IMG/VR virus record: IMGVR_UViG_3300005337_000029
Coordinates: 1 to 42,758 of that record
DNA length: 42,758 bases
Direction: 5' to 3' (one strand)
Source: a virus
Shown piece by piece: positions 38,888-42,758 of this stretch (position 1 is its first letter; every line of letters starts with the position of its first letter). Made by a program: the position numbers and the translations under genes. Below the pieces are notes generated by a model that saw only the letters and a program-made list of their open reading frames with translations, was not told the DNA's origin and ran no database searches.

Positions 38888-38912
38888 CGCAAGAAAAACA
38901 TGGATTATAGTA
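38888..38912 (+). promoter_or_regulatory. Leader repeat E (partial)
   Basis: CGCAAGAAAAACATGG (38888-38903) matches leader A exactly, but the rest diverges (ATTATAGTA). A TATAGT at 38906-38911 fits a -10 pattern here. It lies 51 bases before the VRR-NUC gene start. Confidence 0.6.
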
Positions 38913-38963
38913 GAAGGGATAGAATGTGTTTTCTACAACTCCTGAAATTTTAGGGAGGTGCCC

Positions 38964-39257
38964 GTGAGGAGAGAGCGCGATTACCAAGCCGTTTTGATCG
39001 ACCGCATCAGTATGCGGTTCCCTGGCTGTTTCGTTCTCAAGAATGATGAGCAGTACATCCAGGGCATCCCTGACCTCACGATCTTGTACGGCGCCGTGTG
39101 GGCCGTGCTCGAGGTGAAGCGAAGCGCGAACGAACCGTTCCGTCCTAATCAGGAGTACTACCTCGAACGCCTCAACGACATGGGCTTCGCGGCAGTCATC
39201 TACCCCGAAAATGAAGCAGAGGTGCTTGATGCGATTCAACGAGCATTCGAACCTTAG
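38964..39257 (+). CDS. VRR-NUC nuclease
   Basis: The GTG at 38964 lies five bases after GGGAGG and gives 97 residues; a GTG at 38958 is the alternative. The core reads YQAVLIDRISMRFPGCFVLKND, then GIPDLTILYGAVWAVLEVKRS and NQEYYLERLNDMGFAAVI. This is the PD-(D/E)xK layout of small VRR-NUC proteins (G-x-P-D, later E-V-K, then Q). They cut branched or flapped DNA, like Holliday junction resolvases. It overlaps the exonuclease gene by 29 bases. Confidence 0.8.
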   Translation: MRRERDYQAVLIDRISMRFPGCFVLKNDEQYIQGIPDLTILYGAVWAVLEVKRSANEPFRPNQEYYLERLNDMGFAAVIYPENEAEVLDAIQRAFEP

Positions 39258-39789
39258 TGGTACCCATGCTCTGCTGAGTCCGAGCACCTATAGCTGGGTC
39301 AACTACGACGAAGAGCATTTGGATCGTCGGATCGTCACAGCTTTCGCAGCCAGACGTGGAACAGAACTTCACGAGTTTGCTCATCATGCGATCAGACTCG
39401 GCATCAAGTTGCCCGACACGACACAGACGTTGAACGCCTATGTGAATGACGCGATCGGTTTCCGCATGACACCGGAACTGACGTTGTTTTATTCACTGAA
39501 CTGTTACGGAACGGCTGACGCGTTGTCGTTCCGACAGAACAAGCTTCGAATTCATGATCTCAAAACAGGCATCACGCCTGCCAAAGTCACGCAGTTGGAA
39601 ATCTATGCTGCGCTGTTCTGCCTCGAGTACGGCTTCAAGCCGATGGATATCGAGATCGAACTGCGGCTCTACCAGCATGATGACGTATTGATCTATATCG
39701 GTGATCCGATCACGATCATCAACATCATGGATAAGATCGTCGTGTTTGACCGCCGTATCGAGGAGCTCAGGATGGAGGCTTACGGATGA
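39229..39789 (+). CDS. Cas4/RecB-like PD-(D/E)xK exonuclease
   Basis: I use the ATG at 39229 (186 residues, after AGAGGTG); an in-frame ATG at 39211 is the alternative. The N-terminus (NLSGTHALLSPSTYSWVNYDEEHL) and RRGTELHEFAHHAIRLGIKLP precede a nuclease core: GTADALSFRQNKLRIHDLKTG with Asp and DxK, then VTQLEIYAALFCLEY. Enzymes with this pattern degrade DNA ends in recombination. It has no Cas4-type Fe-S cysteine set that I can see. Its neighbours are a VRR-NUC nuclease and a helicase, a probable recombination set. Confidence 0.8.
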   Translation: MRFNEHSNLSGTHALLSPSTYSWVNYDEEHLDRRIVTAFAARRGTELHEFAHHAIRLGIKLPDTTQTLNAYVNDAIGFRMTPELTLFYSLNCYGTADALSFRQNKLRIHDLKTGITPAKVTQLEIYAALFCLEYGFKPMDIEIELRLYQHDDVLIYIGDPITIINIMDKIVVFDRRIEELRMEAYG

Positions 39790-42425
39790 CGATAATTCCT
39801 GAGGAAAACTACCTCGCGCACTACGGCATTCTCCGTAGGTCCGGTAGATATCCTTGGGGCTCTGGTGGACCCGAGACAGCTAGCAATCGGAGCTTCTTGG
39901 GCTACGTAGCCCAACTGCAGAAGCAAGGCCTCACTGAGGCTGAAATCGCCGATGGTATGGGAATCAACACCACCCAGCTTCGTGCTGCGAAATCGATTGC
40001 TCGCAATGAAGAGCGACAAGCGAACATCAACACCGCTGAGCGATACAGCGCTAAAGGAATGTCGAATGTTGCTATTGCTGATCGCATGGGCATTCCTGAG
40101 TCAACCGTTCGTTCCCTTCTTGCGCCTGGCGTCAAGGATAAGGCGGACATTCTCCAGAGCACGAGCACGATGCTCAAGAGTCAGATCGACGCCAAGAAAT
40201 ACATCGACGTAGGAACAGGCGTCGAGAATCATCTTGGCATCAGCTCGACTAAGCTGTCCACCGCTGTCGCTGTGCTTCAGGAAGAGGGCTATAAGCTCCA
40301 CTACTTGAAGGTGACACAACTCGGAACTGGGCAGCAGACTACGCTCAAGGTGCTCACCAAGGGCGACGTCACGTACAAAGAAGTGTCTGCCAATCGTGGC
40401 AACATCAAGCAGATCGGTTCGTTCTCGGAAGATGGAGGACGTTCTTATGTGGGCATTCAAACGCCCTTGTCCGTCAACAGCAAGCGAATCAAAGTCCGCT
40501 ATGCCGAAGAAGGTGGCGCGGATGCAGACGGTGTCATTCATGTTCGACCTGGTGTGGATGATGTCAGTCTTGGTAGTGCGCGCTATGCTCAGGTTCGCAT
40601 CGCGGTTGATGGAACCCATTACCTCAAGGGTATGGCCATGTATAAGGATGACCTTCCGCAAGGGGTCGACCTTGTATTCAACACGAACAAAACGAATACC
40701 GGTAACAAGCTCGATGCAATGAAAGCGATGAAGAACGATCCCGACAATCCATTCGGTGCAGTCGTTCGGCAGAAGATCGATCCCAAAACGGGAAAGGTCA
40801 AGTCTGCTATGAATATCGTGAACGAAGAAGGCGATTGGGACAAGTGGTCCAAGAACCTGTCTTCGCAAATGCTGTCCAAGCAGAATCCGCTTCTGGCCAA
40901 GCAGCAATTGGCGATGACTCAGGAGCGCAAACAACGCGAATTCGACGACATCATGAATCTGACGAATCCGACTGTGCGACAGAAATTGCTCGAGTCATAT
41001 GCTGATGATGTGGATTCAGCAGCTGTGCACTTGAAGGCTGCCGCGCTTCCTCGTCAGCGATCGAATGTCATTCTCCCCATCAACACGCTGAAGGAGAATG
41101 AGATCTATGCACCCAACTTCAGGAATGGTGAACGAGTAGCTCTCGTTCGTTATCCTCATGGCGGTGTGTTTGAAATCCCTGAGCTGACTGTGAATAACAA
41201 TCATCCTCAGGCACGCAAGGCGTTGGGCAATGCTCGAGATGCTGTTGGTATTCATTCGAAGGTGGCAGAAAGACTGTCAGGTGCAGACTTCGATGGTGAT
41301 ACCGTTCTTGTCATCCCCAACAACAAGCGTCAAGTGAAGACTGCTCCTGCGTTGGACGGTCTGAAAGGCTTCGATCCGCAACGGGCGTACCCATCGTACG
41401 AGGGTATGAAAGTAATGTCGGCTCGAACCAAGCAAATCGAGATGGGGAAGGTTTCCAATCTCATCACGGATATGACGATTCATGGTGCGACTCATCAAGA
41501 ACTAGCTCGTGCAGTTCGGCATTCGATGGTAGTCATCGATGCAGAGAAGCACAAGTTGAATTGGAAGCAGTCCGAAATCGATAACGGAATTCCTCAACTC
41601 AAGACGAAGTATCAAGGCGGTTCCCGTGCCGGTGCTTCTACGCTGATCTCTCGTGCCGGTGCTTCTGTGCGTGTGGCTGAAAGAAAGCCCCGCCCTGCTG
41701 CAGAAGGCGGCCCTGTAGATAGGACTACTGGTGCCAAGGTATTCGTTCCTACTGGCGCCACGTTCAAGAATAAGAAGGGTCTTACTGTACTACGTACAGT
41801 GGAGTCTAGGAAACTAGCTGAGACCAACGATGCGCACACCTTGTCTTCTGGTACCACCATTGAGAAGGTGTATGCCGATCACTCTAACACATTGAAGGAT
41901 CTGGCCAATAAGGCACGACTGATAGCAATCAATGTCAAGCCTACTCCATACAGCCCATCTGCAAAGCAGGCCTACCAAAACGAGGTTTCATCCCTCCGTA
42001 TCAAACTAAACAAGGCCCAGCAAAACAGGCCCCTCGAAAGACAGGCCCAGCTTCTAGCAAACGCCAAGGTAGACGCCAAGAAGCAGGCGAATCCAGACAT
42101 GGATAGTGCTGATCTCAAGAAGATCCAAAGTCAAGCATTGGCTGAAGCTCGTGCAAGAACAGGTGCAGGCAAGCAGCGTATCGAGATCACGCCTCAAGAG
42201 TGGGCTGCTATTCAGGCTGGTGCTATCAGCACTAACACTCTCAAGCAGATCTTGATCAATGCTGATCTCGATGTGGTTAAGGAGCTGGCTACACCACGTA
42301 CTAAGATCAAGATGACATCATCGAAGATTGCTAGAGCCAAGACTATGAATAGCCTTGGTTACACTCAGGCTGAGATTGCTGATCAGCTTGGCGTGTCTCT
42401 CACCACACTCAAGGAAGCTCTGTAG
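39786..42425 (+). CDS. DFDGD protein: probable compact RNA polymerase with three HTH segments
   Basis: This 879-residue protein begins with a short tag (LAHYGILRRSGRYPWGSG, residues 10-27). Two helix-turn-helix segments follow (LTEAEIADGMGINTTQLRAA near 50-70; MSNVAIADRMGIPESTVRSL near 91-110) and a third ends the protein (YTQAEIADQLGVSLTTLKEA). The core has VALVRYPHGGVFEIPEL (RYPH 455-458), LSGADFDGDTVLVIPNN (DFDGD at 501-505), then MGKVSNLITDMTI near 553 and VVIDAEKHKLNW near 582-593. This matches the double-psi-barrel catalytic motif of cellular RNA polymerase beta', YonO and QDE-1-type enzymes, with their following SN and VDxxK motifs. The inferred activity is transcription; RNA-dependent activity or another barrel enzyme remains possible. 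Confidence 0.7.
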   Translation: MTIIPEENYLAHYGILRRSGRYPWGSGGPETASNRSFLGYVAQLQKQGLTEAEIADGMGINTTQLRAAKSIARNEERQANINTAERYSAKGMSNVAIADRMGIPESTVRSLLAPGVKDKADILQSTSTMLKSQIDAKKYIDVGTGVENHLGISSTKLSTAVAVLQEEGYKLHYLKVTQLGTGQQTTLKVLTKGDVTYKEVSANRGNIKQIGSFSEDGGRSYVGIQTPLSVNSKRIKVRYAEEGGADADGVIHVRPGVDDVSLGSARYAQVRIAVDGTHYLKGMAMYKDDLPQGVDLVFNTNKTNTGNKLDAMKAMKNDPDNPFGAVVRQKIDPKTGKVKSAMNIVNEEGDWDKWSKNLSSQMLSKQNPLLAKQQLAMTQERKQREFDDIMNLTNPTVRQKLLESYADDVDSAAVHLKAAALPRQRSNVILPINTLKENEIYAPNFRNGERVALVRYPHGGVFEIPELTVNNNHPQARKALGNARDAVGIHSKVAERLSGADFDGDTVLVIPNNKRQVKTAPALDGLKGFDPQRAYPSYEGMKVMSARTKQIEMGKVSNLITDMTIHGATHQELARAVRHSMVVIDAEKHKLNWKQSEIDNGIPQLKTKYQGGSRAGASTLISRAGASVRVAERKPRPAAEGGPVDRTTGAKVFVPTGATFKNKKGLTVLRTVESRKLAETNDAHTLSSGTTIEKVYADHSNTLKDLANKARLIAINVKPTPYSPSAKQAYQNEVSSLRIKLNKAQQNRPLERQAQLLANAKVDAKKQANPDMDSADLKKIQSQALAEARARTGAGKQRIEITPQEWAAIQAGAISTNTLKQILINADLDVVKELATPRTKIKMTSSKIARAKTMNSLGYTQAEIADQLGVSLTTLKEAL

Positions 42426-42438
42426 AAAGGAGAGAGTG

Positions 42439-42702
42439 GTGACTGTGCACATGCTTACAACGACTGACAATCCTTACGATCCGTTCACACAGTACGATGA
42501 ATGGTCTGCGTTCGATGAACGACAAGGCTACTACACACCGCAGTACCTGGCACGCATCACCTTCTCCTCGAATGACTTGTCTGATGCTGATCAGTCAAGT
42601 GCTATCGAACAAGCGATTGAAGTTGTTGTAACTGAGAACGTCAGTGGCATCTATCGCAAGGTCGCTGCACCTGACGGATGGACCGAAGATATCGTTGCGT
42701 GA
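42439..42702 (+). CDS. Small conserved genome-end protein
   Basis: The GTG at 42439 follows AAAGGAG by six bases and gives 87 residues. It contains MLTTTDNPYDPFTQYDEWSAFDERQGY, then LARITFSSNDLSDADQSSAIEQAIEVVV. I recall this family (MLTTxDNPxNPFTxFDEWxAFD...LSxADxxxAIEQAI) at the same place in Firmicutes phages, just before the small-terminase-like gene. The function is unknown; a role at the packaging end or in early regulation is possible. Confidence 0.65.
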   Translation: MTVHMLTTTDNPYDPFTQYDEWSAFDERQGYYTPQYLARITFSSNDLSDADQSSAIEQAIEVVVTENVSGIYRKVAAPDGWTEDIVA

Positions 42703-42720
42703 TGGGAGGTTTCAAGGTAG

Positions 42721-42758
42721 GGGGGAGGGGTCTCGCAAATTGGACACCCCCTCTGCAT
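42721..42758 (+). repeat. Right-end GC-rich palindrome, possible cos region
   Basis: GAGGGG at 42725-42730 can pair with CCCCTC at 42748-42753 around an AT-containing loop. A poly-G run (42721-42725) precedes it. The window ends five bases later. I recall similar G-run/AT-loop/C-run sequences next to the HNH/terminase genes of Firmicutes phages. If the window ends are natural, this is probably the terminase cutting region. Confidence 0.5.

Noticed and set aside
39900-40120. Lysogeny repressor from the HTH motifs
   Set aside because: The HTH segments belong to the 879-residue DFDGD protein, and no integrase or operator array supports lysogeny.

Overview
The window looks like one essentially complete tailed-phage genome (siphovirus type) of about 42.8 kb. 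Every supportable gene is on the + strand, genes are packed with 1-14 nt start/stop overlaps, and no gap exceeds about 160 bases. I see no integrase, immunity repressor, tRNA or rRNA gene, so the phage appears virulent. A moderately GC-rich composition, actinophage-style tail proteins (a ReqiPepy6 Gp37-like protein, fibronectin-III fibre) and a CW_7/amidase lysis pair suggest an actinobacterial host. At the same time, many proteins resemble, from memory, the conserved gene set of Firmicutes (Clostridia/Lachnospiraceae) siphophages. No database search was possible, so all family names rest on motifs and recall.

Layout. 0-0.9 kb: genome-end hairpin, small-terminase-like protein and HNH endonuclease. 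0.85-2.0 kb: a stand-alone CW_7 cell-wall-binding protein and an amidase endolysin. 2.0-4.6 kb: connector-like protein, collagen-like fibre, lectin-like tip, a GMKWG-tag protein and a 2H phosphoesterase. 4.6-9.7 kb: large terminase, portal and a fused protease-scaffold-capsid polyprotein. 9.7-22 kb: head closure, tail terminator, two tail-tube paralogues, tail chaperone, fibre, gp10-like protein, tape measure, distal tail protein, Gp37-like hub protein and fibre. 21.7-22.9 kb: membrane proteins including an r1t-like holin, far from the endolysin. 22.9-29.5 kb: many small membrane proteins organised with a repeated leader element and covarying hairpins, then a conserved membrane-protein module. 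29.5-33.3 kb: a 1245-residue replication protein (SF3 helicase, AEP primase, exonuclease, B-family polymerase). 33.2-36.7 kb: small accessory proteins including an ssDNA-binding-like protein and zinc ribbons, closed by tandem terminator hairpins. 36.8-39.8 kb: zinc ribbons, SNF2-like helicase, NUMOD4/HNH protein, VRR-NUC nuclease and Cas4/RecB-like exonuclease. 39.8-42.4 kb: an 879-residue protein with a DFDGD motif and three helix-turn-helix segments, probably a compact RNA polymerase related to YonO/QDE-1-type enzymes. 42.4-42.8 kb: a small conserved protein and a GC-rich genome-end palindrome.

How it may work together (inference). The DFDGD protein could be a phage transcriptase, and the repeated leader elements at 22.86, 23.28, 23.89, 26.30 and, partly, 38.89 kb could be its promoters or a shared post-transcriptional control site. 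The replication fusion, helicase and nucleases would copy and process DNA. The left half builds and packages the virion. The membrane-protein-rich middle has no known function and is the least explained part of the genome.
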